Virus record (IMG/VR): IMGVR_UViG_3300028883_000037
Span: 1-64,000 of that record
Length of the DNA: 64,000 nucleotides
DNA from: a virus
Reading direction: 5' to 3' (one strand)
Shown here in pieces: positions 1 through 11,416 of the stretch (position 1 is its first letter; each line of letters opens with the position of its first letter). The notes beneath the pieces are model-generated. The model did no database searches. It was not told the origin of the DNA and saw only the letters and a list, made by a program, of their open reading frames with translations. Position numbers and translations under genes: made by a program.

Positions 1-1920
<1,920 letters not shown>

Positions 1921-1963
1921 AATACGTTCCCGGTACGAGATCTCAACGTATTTTTGCCACCTC

Positions 1964-2926
1964 TTATTTTAAAACATCAGAGAAATCCTTAAATGCACAT
2001 ATAACCGAATTGGTCATAATATCAATAATCCTGGAATCATCAAAAGAACAAGAAGAAGCAATATTACGATACTCATCATCTAAAGTAGTACACAAAATTT
2101 CAGGATCATCAGTGCCAATAGTAACTCTACAACCATGATCAACAATCATCCTAGCAGGATGAACAATATCCCTAGGAACCACACCAGTATACCAATTCGA
2201 AGATGGTGCAATATCAAAACAAACATTATTTCTCTTAGCTAATTTTAAAATATCTGGATAAATACATGCGGACACACCATGTGCAATCCTATTAACACCA
2301 AGCCTCTCGATAGCTAAACGAACATTCTCTGCACTCTGTGATTCACCAACATGCGCTTCCAAACCCTTTCCGGCATCCTTCCAGATGCCAAAAATAGGCT
2401 CATAAAAACCAACATCAAATCTAGCTTCATCCCCAACCAAATCAATACCAACAAAACAATCCGCAAACGACCTCTCAGAAACCTTCCTAGCTATATCAGA
2501 CTGAAAAACCCTATCACTCTCATATTTAAGACTCAAAACCAAGCCAAAATTAATACCCCACCTACCGAGACCGTCATCAAAAGCATCATACAATAACTCA
2601 GCAACACTCTCAGGACATAACCCAGTATGCTCCAGATACCTATCAATACTCAGCTTAATCTCAACATAATCAAGCTGTTCTCTAATAATCCCCCAACATA
2701 TAGAGGAAATAACCTCGCAGATAGTATCCTTATCCCAAATTATCTCTCTTAATAATCTGAACTTATCTAGAAAACCGTAAAAAGTCCTAGGTTCATCATC
2801 TTCATAGGTCATAGACCTCCGGACCTCATCCAGAGAATATTCATGACCCTGTGCTTTAAGCACATTGTGAACCATCTTATAATTTATAGAACCACCAAGA
2901 TGCCTATGAAGATCAACTCTCATCAT
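1964..2926 (-). CDS. adenosine/AMP deaminase-superfamily metal-dependent hydrolase
   Basis: 320 residues. The deaminase metal ligands are visible: DLHRHLGGS near the N-terminus (HxH), GLEAHVGE about residue 190 (third His and catalytic Glu), RIAHG (His) and TIGTDDPEI (metal Asp near the C-terminus). This is the full motif set of the TIM-barrel adenosine deaminase family. Known members deaminate adenosine, AMP or modified purines; the substrate here cannot be told. Two start codons, ATGATG at 2926 and 2923, overlap the end of the GDP-mannose dehydratase gene by up to 14 bases, so the two are translationally coupled. A deaminase within a sugar-nucleotide cluster is unusual; a role in nucleotide salvage or in modifying a nucleotide sugar is possible. 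Confidence 0.75.
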   Translation of the reverse strand: MMRVDLHRHLGGSINYKMVHNVLKAQGHEYSLDEVRRSMTYEDDEPRTFYGFLDKFRLLREIIWDKDTICEVISSICWGIIREQLDYVEIKLSIDRYLEHTGLCPESVAELLYDAFDDGLGRWGINFGLVLSLKYESDRVFQSDIARKVSERSFADCFVGIDLVGDEARFDVGFYEPIFGIWKDAGKGLEAHVGESQSAENVRLAIERLGVNRIAHGVSACIYPDILKLAKRNNVCFDIAPSSNWYTGVVPRDIVHPARMIVDHGCRVTIGTDDPEILCTTLDDEYRNIASSCSFDDSRIIDIMTNSVICAFKDFSDVLK

Positions 2927-3917
2927 TCTCTCTTACATCAGCATTCAACAAAATACGTTCCCTCTCAGCGAGCCTAAGATCCCCATTAATCATCTCAGTA
3001 ACAAGATCATTAAAAGAAAACTCCGGAACCCACCCAAGAACCCGTTTAATCTTAGAAGCATCACCACGCAACTCAGGAACCTCAGTAGGTCTCAAATATC
3101 GCTCATCAAATCTCACATAATCCCGCCAATCATAAATACCAACCCTCTCAAAAGCAGCAGTAAGAAAATCCCTAACAGAATAACAAGTACCAGTAGCAAC
3201 AACATAATCATCAGGAACATCATGCTGTAACATCAAATGCATCGCACGAACATAATCACCAGCATGGCCCCAGTCTCTCTTAGCATCTAAATTACCCAAA
3301 GTAATATGATCCTGTAAACCATACTTAATCCTAGTAACAGCACGCGTAATCTTACGCGTTACAAAAGTCTCACCGCGCCTTTGCGACTCATGATTAAACA
3401 AAATACCATTGCAAGCAAACATTCCATACGCTTCACGATAATTGACCACCTGATTAAAAGCACAGGCCTTAGCACAAGCATAAGGACTCCTAGGCCTAAA
3501 CGGAGTATCCTCATTCTGAGGAACAGGCATATCCCCATACATCTCACTAGAACTAGCTTGATAAATCTTAGACTTAAGACCCAACCGCCTAACCGCTTCC
3601 AAAATATTCAAAGTACCAACAGCAATAGTCTCATGACAATACACAGGCTGATCGAAAGAAATCCTCACATGTGATAAAGCACCCAGATTATAAATCTCAT
3701 CTGGTCTACAAGAATTAATAATACTAATTATACTACTAGAGTCTGTTAGATCACCATAATGCAGCTGTAATTTATCAAGAATATGATCAATACGGTCAGT
3801 GTTAAAAGAGGAACTTCTCCTCTTTAGGCCATGAACTTCATAACCCTTCTCAAGCAGATATTCACTCAAATAAGAACCATCTTGACCAGTAATTCCAGTA
3901 ATAAGAGCAATCTTCAT
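2913..3917 (-). CDS. gmd: GDP-mannose 4,6-dehydratase
   Basis: Extended short-chain dehydrogenase of 334 residues. It shows the NAD(P) loop [10 protein letters not shown], the GDP-mannose dehydratase-type stretch [17 protein letters not shown], the active-site region SSSEMYGD (Ser in place of the usual Thr) and YACAK (catalytic YxxxK), plus [17 protein letters not shown] and the [15 protein letters not shown] signature typical of this family. It converts GDP-D-mannose to GDP-4-keto-6-deoxymannose, the precursor of fucose, rhamnose, colitose and perosamine. A TTG at 3929 would add four residues, but ATG 3917 has GGAG six bases upstream and is preferred. No fucose synthase is seen in the window, so the product may be reduced or aminated by host enzymes or by the DegT aminotransferase at 35.8-36.9 kb. 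Confidence 0.92.
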   Translation of the reverse strand: MKIALITGITGQDGSYLSEYLLEKGYEVHGLKRRSSSFNTDRIDHILDKLQLHYGDLTDSSSIISIINSCRPDEIYNLGALSHVRISFDQPVYCHETIAVGTLNILEAVRRLGLKSKIYQASSSEMYGDMPVPQNEDTPFRPRSPYACAKACAFNQVVNYREAYGMFACNGILFNHESQRRGETFVTRKITRAVTRIKYGLQDHITLGNLDAKRDWGHAGDYVRAMHLMLQHDVPDDYVVATGTCYSVRDFLTAAFERVGIYDWRDYVRFDERYLRPTEVPELRGDASKIKRVLGWVPEFSFNDLVTEMINGDLRLAERERILLNADVRENDES

Positions 3918-3964
3918 AGTATTCTCCAAGAGTTTATAATACTTACTCTTGGAGATGACTGACC

Positions 3965-4276
3965 TTAAGGGTTGGCAACAGTTACAGCGACCCTTAAGTT
4001 AGGGCCAGCTCTCTTTAAGCGATCCGCAATAAGCTCTGCTCTCTCCAGATGACATTCCGCAACCACGGTTATGTCGTCCATTACCTCTCGTGCCACATCC
4101 AGAGCGAAGTCGGGTTTAAAACCAATATCGGTTAGTGCTTTAAAGACATATTCTGGATCTTTATACTTACCTAGGATAACGTATGCTATCTTGACTTTCA
4201 CGTTCTTATACTTCTCATCGTGCTTTCTGATGATCTTCTCCACTTCGTCTATTTTCTGTATCTTTTTGCGTCTCAT
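3965..4276 (-). CDS. ribosomal protein L7/L12 C-terminal-domain-like protein
   Basis: 103 residues from ATG 4276, which has AGGAGG nine bases upstream; longer readings run back through the divergent promoter. After a basic, charged N-terminal helix ([20 protein letters not shown]), residues 30-103 read [20 protein letters not shown]...[24 protein letters not shown]. The order of a beta strand, two helices, a VxxxxxLERAE...L helix and an AG-x-V strand resembles the C-terminal domain of ribosomal protein bL12, which recruits translation factors. The N-terminal dimerisation domain and hinge of real L7/L12 are missing. Viral bL12-type proteins are known from other large phages. A different alpha/beta fold with similar spacing is possible. 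Confidence 0.45.
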   Translation of the reverse strand: MRRKKIQKIDEVEKIIRKHDEKYKNVKVKIAYVILGKYKDPEYVFKALTDIGFKPDFALDVAREVMDDITVVAECHLERAELIADRLKRAGPNLRVAVTVANP

Positions 4277-4294
4277 GATGTCGTTCCTCCTTTT

Positions 4295-4325
4295 TCTGTT
4301 ATATCGCATAGATAAATAACAGAAA
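4295..4325. promoter_or_regulatory. divergent promoter region with GATATAAC/GATAAATA boxes
   Basis: About 50 bases separate the divergent L12-like gene and the first heptosyltransferase-type gene. On the minus strand GATATAAC sits about 20 bases upstream of the AGGAGG ribosome site. On the plus strand AGATAAATAAC, close to the T4 late consensus TATAAATA, lies just before ATG 4326. Both are candidate phage promoters. Confidence 0.35.
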
Positions 4326-5378
4326 ATGGGAATAATAATGAAACTACCCAAGAAAATATTATTCACCAATTATCAAGCCCCTGGCGACGTTCTGGTACTC
4401 ACAGCTACCATCAGAGACCTCCATAGAAAGTATCCAAACAAATATCTAACCGACGTAGACACCACAGCAATGCAGATCTGGGAAAACAACCCCCACATAA
4501 CCAAACTGGACTGGACCAAAGAAAACGAAACAATCAAAACACACGAAAATATCAAAATCATAAACTGTAAATACCCACTCATAGACCAATCCAACACCGC
4601 ACCATACCACTTCCTACACGCATTTGCACAATACATCGAAACCAAACTCAGAATCAAAATACCCCTAACAGAAGCAAAAGGGGACATCCACCTATCCGAA
4701 GAAGAAAAGAACTGGATCTCACAAGCAAAAGAAAAAGGCATCGAGAACAACTTCTGGATCGTAATAGCAGGCGGAAAATATGACTTCACCGCAAAATGGT
4801 ATCCACCAGAACGACACCAACATATCATCAACTATTTCAAAGACAAAATAACATTCATACAATGTGGAGAAAGCCACGGACCGCCACTAGACCAAAACGG
4901 AAACAAAACAAACAACCACTTCCACCCACAACTCAAAAACGTAGTAGATCTAAGAGGGCAAACAGATATACGACAATTCATACGACTAATGTACCACGCC
5001 TCCGGAGTCCTCTGCCCAGTCACTTTCGCAATGCATCTAGCGGCCGCCGTAGAGACCAAAACAGGACCAAAAAACAGACCCTGTGTCGTAATAGCAGGCG
5101 GAAGAGAACCAATGCAATGGGAAGCCTACCCACACCACCAATACATACACAAAAACGGCTGTCTCCCATGCTGCGAACAAGGCGGATGCTGGAAATCAAG
5201 ATGCCAACTAATTGGCGATAAAGACGAAAAAGACACCGAGAACGTCTGCGAAAACTACACACAAATAACACCAAACTTCAGAATACCAAGGTGTATGGAC
5301 ATGATCCACACCGGCGAAGTAATACGTAGAATAGAATCATACTACGAGGGAGGAGCACTACGATATGATCAACACTGA
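4326..5378 (+). CDS. GT9-family glycosyltransferase (ADP-heptose:LPS heptosyltransferase type)
   Basis: 350 residues. KKILFTNYQAPGDVLVLTAT at the N-terminus is the GT9 entry loop (GDxL followed by a helix), and DLRGQTDIRQFIRLMYHASG...PVTFAMHLAAAVET matches the C-terminal sugar-nucleotide binding region (P-x-T-x-x-M/H). It probably moves heptose or a related sugar from an ADP- or nucleotide-sugar onto a glycan acceptor. A Cys-rich insert (CLPCCEQGGCWKSRCQ, about residues 280-295) may bind metal. ATG 4326 or ATG 4338 (MKLPKK, preceded by GGGA) could be the start. First gene of a tightly overlapping plus-strand run of glycan genes. Confidence 0.75.
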   Translation: MGIIMKLPKKILFTNYQAPGDVLVLTATIRDLHRKYPNKYLTDVDTTAMQIWENNPHITKLDWTKENETIKTHENIKIINCKYPLIDQSNTAPYHFLHAFAQYIETKLRIKIPLTEAKGDIHLSEEEKNWISQAKEKGIENNFWIVIAGGKYDFTAKWYPPERHQHIINYFKDKITFIQCGESHGPPLDQNGNKTNNHFHPQLKNVVDLRGQTDIRQFIRLMYHASGVLCPVTFAMHLAAAVETKTGPKNRPCVVIAGGREPMQWEAYPHHQYIHKNGCLPCCEQGGCWKSRCQLIGDKDEKDTENVCENYTQITPNFRIPRCMDMIHTGEVIRRIESYYEGGALRYDQH

Positions 5379-5790
5379 AGAATTATACAAAAAACTGTCC
5401 AGCAATGACCCAATAATCAAATCAAAAGCTGTAGAAGAATTCAAAAACCTCAGCATAAGAGAAAGGAACATATTCATCGCAGAAGTAGACGGAGGACTAA
5501 CCAAAATATCCGAGCTAATCGCTGAACGAAAACCACCAGACACAAGCAACATACAATTGAAAAAACAGAGAATCGTCAAAAGACGCCAACCACCACCCCC
5601 ACCAACAGTAGAAAAGACCATAGAGAGAGGCACTTTCTATAAGTTCCTAAAGAGCAAACAATGGGAACCTACAATAAATAATTGCTCTAAACATCCCAAA
5701 GATCTCGCCTTAGTCATAGAACAAAAAACACAATTCTGCTTAGGATGCGCAGTAGAAGCCAACAAACTCTGGAAAGAAATGAACCAATAA
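5365..5790 (+). CDS. hypothetical protein with C-terminal Cys/His motif
   Basis: 141 residues, overlapping the end of the preceding glycosyltransferase by 14 bases and touching the next gene as TAATG. The N-terminal half is helical and charged, with a proline run RRQPPPPPTVEK near residue 80. The C-terminal part NCSKHPKDLALVIEQKTQFCLGC could bind zinc (C, H, CxxC). No family recognised. Its position between two glycosyltransferases suggests an accessory role in the same pathway. Confidence 0.6.
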   Translation: MINTEELYKKLSSNDPIIKSKAVEEFKNLSIRERNIFIAEVDGGLTKISELIAERKPPDTSNIQLKKQRIVKRRQPPPPPTVEKTIERGTFYKFLKSKQWEPTINNCSKHPKDLALVIEQKTQFCLGCAVEANKLWKEMNQ

Positions 5791-6881
5791 TGCACATCGG
5801 AATATTCTCAAAATTAGGCGCAGCTGGAGGATCGGAACACAGATGCGCAGAAATGGCCAACTCGATAGTACGATACACAGGACATACCGTAACCCTATTA
5901 TGCGAAAAAGAATTAAACGAAAGAATAAAGAACCTGCTAGACAACAAAGTCAACATAGCACTCCACGTCCTAGGAGAATACGGACACAACCGAAACCTCC
6001 TACACGAAGTAGACTCCCTACTAATAGTAAACAGCGACAGCTACTCATTCAGTAAACCAGAATACTGGCATGGCAAAGCCATGAACAAAGACAAACCACA
6101 CCACACCTTCGACATAGACCCAGCCAAAATCCGACAGATGGTCTTCCTATACAACTTCGTAGTAAGCCCAGCACAAAATCTCAAAAAATTATACCAAGAA
6201 TGTCCAGATGTAAGAATCATATGCGCCAACAAACGTTTCTTCGATGAAATAAGCACCAAAGACAAATTCAAAGGAATGAGACACCTACCAAGAACAACAC
6301 TAGACTCTCCCATATGCCCACAAAGCGTATCGACAGCCAAATACCCATCGGAACAAATCAGAATAGGCAAACATTCCCTAGCACATGGATATAAATTCAA
6401 CAAAGAACACCAAAAATTAATCGAGAGGATAAACGAAAAGTATAGTCATAAGGTCATCTGGGACTTCATGGGAGTGCCAAAAGACCGCATTAAAGAATTA
6501 TCCAGAATACCAAACGTCATAATTCGTGAAGCATTCTCAAAATCTGTAAAAGAATACCTAATGGGTATAGATATCTTTCTCTTTTTCATAGATTGGGGAA
6601 GAACAGAACCATGGTCTAGGGCAGTAGCAGAGGCCATGATGAGCGGCACACCAGTAATAGCCACAGACAAAGCCGGCAATAGAGACCAAGTCATCAGCGG
6701 GAATAACGGGTTCCTATGCAACACCGTAGACCAAATGTTCGACAGTATAAGCTTTTTAATAGAAAACCCAGAAATACGCAAAACCATGGGTCTAAACAAC
6801 CACATCTATTCCCAGAGATTCACAAGCCAAAAAATAATCAACAACTACCTAGACTTCATAACCACCAAAAAACATACATAA
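5790..6881 (+). CDS. group 1 (GT4-like) glycosyltransferase
   Basis: 363 residues from ATG 5790, which shares its A with the upstream TAA. MHIGIFSKLGAAGGSEHRCAEMAN fits the GT-B N-terminal domain (glycine loop followed by the first helix). The C-terminal domain carries WSRAVAEAMMSGTPVIATDKAGNRDQV, the E-x7-E region of GT4 enzymes, followed by a NGFL...I motif. It probably transfers a hexose from a nucleotide sugar in surface-glycan assembly. Earlier in-frame starts would lie inside the preceding gene. Confidence 0.8.
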   Translation: MHIGIFSKLGAAGGSEHRCAEMANSIVRYTGHTVTLLCEKELNERIKNLLDNKVNIALHVLGEYGHNRNLLHEVDSLLIVNSDSYSFSKPEYWHGKAMNKDKPHHTFDIDPAKIRQMVFLYNFVVSPAQNLKKLYQECPDVRIICANKRFFDEISTKDKFKGMRHLPRTTLDSPICPQSVSTAKYPSEQIRIGKHSLAHGYKFNKEHQKLIERINEKYSHKVIWDFMGVPKDRIKELSRIPNVIIREAFSKSVKEYLMGIDIFLFFIDWGRTEPWSRAVAEAMMSGTPVIATDKAGNRDQVISGNNGFLCNTVDQMFDSISFLIENPEIRKTMGLNNHIYSQRFTSQKIINNYLDFITTKKHT

Positions 6882-7636
6882 TCACCGCATGCGGAGAAAA
6901 ACACACCGCACGAATCAACCCATGTATACAAGCACTCAAAAAATACACCACAGCCGATATCATAATAATCACCTCAAGATCAACCCAACATATCAACCAC
7001 GACCAAATAATTCGACATACAATCCCGGACAAATATGACGATGCACAAGCCAGTAGAATCCTAAAAACCGGAATACAGAAAATCATATCACTAACAGAAA
7101 CATACTGCTATATGGATACAGACATATTCGCAGTAGACCAGGAAGCAGACGAAATATTCACACACAGAAAAGGAATCATAAACTTCGCCAAAGACCCAGG
7201 AAAAACAGTCAAAAAATTCTCCAAATATGCCACCAAAATACCCCTAACACAAGCAATAAAAGAAAAATTCAACCTAGATATACCAGAAAAATGGCAAATA
7301 TGGAACGGAGGACTATTCCTATTTGACAAACACTCAATACCATTCCTCAATACCTGGCACCAATTCACCCTAGACACATTCCAAGACCCCATCTGGAAAA
7401 CAAGAGACCAAGGAGCACTAATAGCAGCAGTATGGAAACACGGACTACAAAACAACGACACAATACCCAGAGAATACAACTGGCTACATAAACTACAAAG
7501 CGGACTAAAAAACCTACCAAACGGATTCAGAACCAAAAAAGGCCAAAAAATCAAATTCCTACACTTCCCAGTATCCTATGGAGACACCAAATCAGAAACC
7601 TGGAATAATCTACAAAAAATACTTAATCAAGCCTAA
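6878..7636 (+). CDS. GT-A-fold glycosyltransferase (GT8-like), apparent ATA start
   Basis: About 252 residues: ITACGEKH at the N-terminus, CYMDTDIFAVDQEADEIF (DxD metal site), WNGGLFLFDKHSIPFLNTW and TRDQGALIAAVW resemble GT8 and related nucleotide-diphospho-sugar transferases. The protein-like sequence begins where the previous gene ends, but there is no ATG, GTG or TTG between there and the ATG at 6716, which would force a 166-base overlap inside the preceding gene. ATA at 6878 overlaps the upstream TAA as ATAA, by analogy with ATGA junctions; ATC at 6881 is the alternative. The start is therefore uncertain, the enzyme class fairly clear. Confidence 0.65.
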   Translation: MITACGEKHTARINPCIQALKKYTTADIIIITSRSTQHINHDQIIRHTIPDKYDDAQASRILKTGIQKIISLTETYCYMDTDIFAVDQEADEIFTHRKGIINFAKDPGKTVKKFSKYATKIPLTQAIKEKFNLDIPEKWQIWNGGLFLFDKHSIPFLNTWHQFTLDTFQDPIWKTRDQGALIAAVWKHGLQNNDTIPREYNWLHKLQSGLKNLPNGFRTKKGQKIKFLHFPVSYGDTKSETWNNLQKILNQA

Positions 7637-7661
7637 TATTTCATGCCATGTACATATATTC

Positions 7662-8504
7662 ATGATCACATTATACCACAATCTTAAAAATGACGGATGG
7701 CATGTCAGATTATTCAGCGAGATACTCGGCTTAGTTGAAACATCCAAAGAAATAATTACGCCTACTCTCAAGATCGGCGAAGACATAATAAAGATCAAGA
7801 GATTTGTAATTTTTCAGAAAGACGAAGAATATTATATAATAGAATTCCAAGATCAAGTCAATCCAAAGAAATTATCAGTTAGACACTTCATAAAAAATGA
7901 AGCTATCAAGATCGTGCTCAAATGCATGTATCGAGATAACTTATATCAATGGGACAAAATCAGACCATTCTTGTACTTTGAAAAAGACCCACATATTTGG
8001 CAGAAGCACCTAGGATACCTCAGATCAGGCCCAAGGAATGTACCAAAATTATACTTCCGTGGTACCTCGGGATTTGGAAATAGGAAAAACGTCCTCAAAA
8101 AATTAAGAATACTAAACCCAAGCCAAAAGAAAATAGGACTAAACCAATACATAGAAGAATGTAGACAACATATTATGGCCTTATCCCTGCCAGGAGTAGC
8201 CAATACCTGTCATAGAGAAATAGAAATGTTCGGGGCCGGAATCCCGGTCCTAATGCCCAGACAAAAAACCGCATTCTACGACCCACTAATACCAAATTAC
8301 CATTACATCTCAGTAGATGTTGACGCCAAACAGGACGCTACTGACACAATCGTATCTAAAATAACCAAAAGATTTTTGGAAACATATAAAAACGAGGCCT
8401 TGCTGCACGACATCAGAAAAAACGCTCTGGAATGGTACGATAGGAATATACTAGTTGGGAACAGAAGCAAAATAACTTTACGATTACTGGGTTTAAATGG
8501 ATAA
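7662..8504 (+). CDS. putative glycosyltransferase
   Basis: 280 residues from ATG 7662 (MITLYHNLKNDGWHVRLFSE); an in-frame ATG at 7578 would overlap the previous gene by 59 bases, and the stretch just upstream of 7662 (ISCHVHIF) also reads like protein, so the true start is unclear. The N-terminus resembles the first GT-B helix, and the C-terminal part LPGVANTCHREIEMFGAGIPVLMPR...LIPNYHYISVD is a donor-binding motif seen in viral and eukaryote-type glycosyltransferases. The last four codons overlap the next gene: GGATAA ends this protein, and ATGGATAAA starts the next. Confidence 0.6.
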   Translation: MITLYHNLKNDGWHVRLFSEILGLVETSKEIITPTLKIGEDIIKIKRFVIFQKDEEYYIIEFQDQVNPKKLSVRHFIKNEAIKIVLKCMYRDNLYQWDKIRPFLYFEKDPHIWQKHLGYLRSGPRNVPKLYFRGTSGFGNRKNVLKKLRILNPSQKKIGLNQYIEECRQHIMALSLPGVANTCHREIEMFGAGIPVLMPRQKTAFYDPLIPNYHYISVDVDAKQDATDTIVSKITKRFLETYKNEALLHDIRKNALEWYDRNILVGNRSKITLRLLGLNG

Positions 8505-9870
8505 ATTCAGAAGAAAACTCCAAATATTACAACATAAAAAACAGGGGGCACCACTTCCGCCAACCAAAAAAGAATATATACCACCAGTACAACAGCAGCT
8601 GAGCATTTCCTTATGCTGCACATGTAAGGGAAGAAAAGAACAACTAGGATATACGGTACCTAGCAATCTTGAGATCATCAAAGATGACCAAGATATAGAA
8701 TATATCCTGTTAGATTATGATAGCCCAGATAACCTCAAAGAGTTCGCCCAGAGATATCCACAACTGAAATATTATAGAATAAATGATAGACCATACTTCC
8801 ACCATAGCGAAGCCAAAAATTTTGCACATGCGCAGGCATCAAATGCAATTGTAATTAATATAGATTCCGAGACATATTTCACTAAAAAATTCATTGATAA
8901 AGTAAGAACAGAATTCACTAAGAATATAAACATTATATTACATTGCGACCGCCATGGGGTTATCGCGTTAAGCAGAGAAAACTTCCAGAAACTAAATGGA
9001 TATGATACAAGATTCATAGGATGGGGCTCAGAGGATAATGATTTAGTCAACAGAGCCAGGAATCTAGGATTAAGACATAAAAAATTAAGAGGAAAAGAAT
9101 ATACCAGCTACCATGATCACAAAGACAAAGTAAGAAACAGATTCACCATAATACCAAAACACCTTTCCTATCCGGCAAACAAAGAAATCCTTAAACAAAA
9201 CGAAAGAAATAAAATAACAAGAGTAGAAAATAAACCAATATTCAGAAACAATAACCCAATGAGGTTCGTAATCGTTGTAGGCCTACCAAGATCCGGAACC
9301 AGCTGCGTAGCAGGGACCATCGAAAAACTTGGTATAGCTTTCAGCCCAAGCATGTATGGACCCAAACAAAACAACCAAAAAGGATTCTACGAGTGCGTAG
9401 TTCTGGCCAATGTTTGCCATAGGTGCGTAGCACAACCAAGTTTGGAATATAGAGTAAGTATCGAAAGCCGCAAAAAGAACTTGTTAGAATTGTATAAGTA
9501 TTATAGATTCGGTATCGATAATAACAGGACAGTGGGTATGAAGCATCCTCTTCTTACGATGATGCTCCCGGAAGCTGAGTATATCTTCGGGAATATCATA
9601 TGGGTTAATGTGATAAGGCCGCTGGATAAGATCAAACAGTCAGCTATCAGCGTGGGTTATTTTGGGAGCAAATCAGAGACTATAGCTATGCTGGATAATA
9701 TGAATGCGGAACGGAATCACCAGATGGATAAGAGGGAACATTTGGATGTATATTATGAGAGGTTGTTGCGGAGGCCAGAAGAGGAAATAGAGCGTATTGC
9801 TAATTATCTTGGAACAAATATGAATATGAGAGCGTTAGAATTTGTGGATGATAAATTAAGGCATTTCTAA
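8497..9870 (+). CDS. glycosyltransferase-sulfotransferase fusion
   Basis: 457 residues with two domains. Residues 35-235 are a GT-A glycosyltransferase of the GT7/galactosyltransferase C-terminal type: a DSE metal motif in INIDSETYF and GYDTRFIGWGSEDNDLVNR at 168-186. Residues 255-457 begin with VVGLPRSGTSCVAGTIEKLG, the PAPS-binding P-loop of sulfotransferases (260-269). The protein may add a sugar and then sulfate it. The N-terminus MDKFRRKL recurs in two other proteins of this cluster. Base skew of the coding strand flips near 9480, inside the second domain, from A/C-rich to G/T-rich, which suggests a recombinant origin. Confidence 0.75.
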   Translation: MDKFRRKLQILQHKKQGAPLPPTKKEYIPPVQQQLSISLCCTCKGRKEQLGYTVPSNLEIIKDDQDIEYILLDYDSPDNLKEFAQRYPQLKYYRINDRPYFHHSEAKNFAHAQASNAIVINIDSETYFTKKFIDKVRTEFTKNINIILHCDRHGVIALSRENFQKLNGYDTRFIGWGSEDNDLVNRARNLGLRHKKLRGKEYTSYHDHKDKVRNRFTIIPKHLSYPANKEILKQNERNKITRVENKPIFRNNNPMRFVIVVGLPRSGTSCVAGTIEKLGIAFSPSMYGPKQNNQKGFYECVVLANVCHRCVAQPSLEYRVSIESRKKNLLELYKYYRFGIDNNRTVGMKHPLLTMMLPEAEYIFGNIIWVNVIRPLDKIKQSAISVGYFGSKSETIAMLDNMNAERNHQMDKREHLDVYYERLLRRPEEEIERIANYLGTNMNMRALEFVDDKLRHF

Positions 9871-10589
9871 TGATTAGCTTCTGCACCACTTGTATGAACA
9901 GAACATGTCATTTGGCTAGGACTTTACCGATCAATTTGGTAAACACAAGAGATTGTGATGTGGAGTTTGTTGTTTTAAATTATGGCAGCAGGGATGATTT
10001 GGATCATTTTATGGGGATGTTTTATCATTTAATAATGACTTCTAGAGTCAGGTATTTCAAGACACAACAGGATGTCTTCCGGATGAGTCATGCTAAGAAT
10101 GTTGTGCACAAGTTGGGCGATGGAGATATTTTGTGCAATTTGGATGCGGATTGTATTATTGATGAGAATTTCGTTAAGGAGGTCAAGGAACGTGTGCTGG
10201 GCTCTGTGGTTAGGGGATGGTATGGTGGTCTTATTGCGATAGAGAAGAAGAATTTTATGGAATTGAGGGGATATGATGAGAGATTTAGGGGATGGGGTCG
10301 AGAGGATGATGATTTTGTTAACAGAGCTGGGCGTCTGGGGTTAGAGTTCGTGAGGTTAAATAGGGATGTTTATAAACAGATTAAGCATAAGCCTGATGAT
10401 TCTAACCTGGATATGAAGGCTGAGGAATCTATTCCTCTAAACAGTGAATTGATGCATAATAATACTAAGCTAGGTATTATTACGGTCAATCAAGTTTCTT
10501 TTGGGGAGTGTATGATTGAATCTGGTAAAGTTGAGTTGACGAAGCCAAACAGTATGGTAAGGAGAGCTGTATCTAGATTCTCTAAATAA
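9870..10589 (+). CDS. GT-A glycosyltransferase (GT2/GT7 type)
   Basis: 239 residues, starting in a TAATG overlap with the previous gene. It has the GT-A metal motif ILCNLDADCIID and the acceptor/catalytic motif GYDERFRGWGREDDDFVNR, homologous to the first domain of the preceding fusion protein but without the sulfotransferase part. These are probably paralogs acting on successive sugars. The coding strand is strongly G/T-rich, unlike the A/C-rich genes before 9.45 kb. Confidence 0.78.
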   Translation: MISFCTTCMNRTCHLARTLPINLVNTRDCDVEFVVLNYGSRDDLDHFMGMFYHLIMTSRVRYFKTQQDVFRMSHAKNVVHKLGDGDILCNLDADCIIDENFVKEVKERVLGSVVRGWYGGLIAIEKKNFMELRGYDERFRGWGREDDDFVNRAGRLGLEFVRLNRDVYKQIKHKPDDSNLDMKAEESIPLNSELMHNNTKLGIITVNQVSFGECMIESGKVELTKPNSMVRRAVSRFSK

Positions 10590-10630
10590 AGTCTGACCTC
10601 CCAAACATAATATGGACAAGGGAGGACAAG

Positions 10631-11416
10631 ATGAAACAGAAAAATGTGGTTACCCTCTACAGAGAGACATGGAATCTGGGCGATGCAGTACAGACTCTAG
10701 CTTTGTCTAGGCTGATTGATGTCCATGCTGGGATTTTCCGTGGAGAGAAGATTTATCTTGCCAATGATTATCTACATGTGAATAATGGTTATATCAGCGA
10801 GAAAGATTTTATTCCGCATCATGATGCTTTGTTTGCTGGTGTGCATATTGATGTCTCATCTGGCGATGATAATATTTTGGTGTGGTTAGAGAATTCTTCT
10901 AGGCCTATTGGATCTAGGGACCCTTGGACGCATGAATATTTGTTGAAGAAGGGGATAAATTCTGAACTTGTTGGATGCGCGACAGTCACTTTCCCTACAA
11001 TCGGTATGTGCGGTAAGGATGTTATTAATGTTGAAAGCAGTTTGGAATTGGATGGTTGTATTAAGATGGACCATTTGATCCATAGGGAGATGTCGTGGGG
11101 TATGCAGTGGAATAGGGCTCAGAGTTATGTTACTAGGTATTCTATGGCGAAGTTTGTTGCGACATGTCGTTTGCATGTGGCGTTGGTTTGTATTGCGTAT
11201 GGTATCCCGTTCTTTGTAGATAGGCCTAGGAATGAGAGTATGGAGAGAAGATTTAGTATTTTGTCTGAGATGGGTGTAAGATTTGGTGAAATCAATCAAA
11301 TTTCTAATGAGGTTGTTGATGAGTGGAGGTTGAGGTATAAGGGGTTTTTGGAGAGGTTTGTTGATGTTGAGGAACATTCGCCAGGATTTGTTAAGCCGAT
11401 ATGGGATGTGGTCTGA
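10631..11416 (+). CDS. polysaccharide pyruvyltransferase-family protein
   Basis: 261 residues with GGGAGG before ATG 10631. WNLGDAVQTLALSRL at the N-terminus, GSRDPWTHEYLLKKGI in the middle and ATCRLHVALVCIAYGIPFFV near residue 190 are the hallmarks of the polysaccharide pyruvyl transferase family, which adds ketal pyruvate from PEP to exopolysaccharides. The protein is shorter than most members. It follows the glycosyltransferases and likely modifies the same glycan. Confidence 0.72.
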   Translation: MKQKNVVTLYRETWNLGDAVQTLALSRLIDVHAGIFRGEKIYLANDYLHVNNGYISEKDFIPHHDALFAGVHIDVSSGDDNILVWLENSSRPIGSRDPWTHEYLLKKGINSELVGCATVTFPTIGMCGKDVINVESSLELDGCIKMDHLIHREMSWGMQWNRAQSYVTRYSMAKFVATCRLHVALVCIAYGIPFFVDRPRNESMERRFSILSEMGVRFGEINQISNEVVDEWRLRYKGFLERFVDVEEHSPGFVKPIWDVV

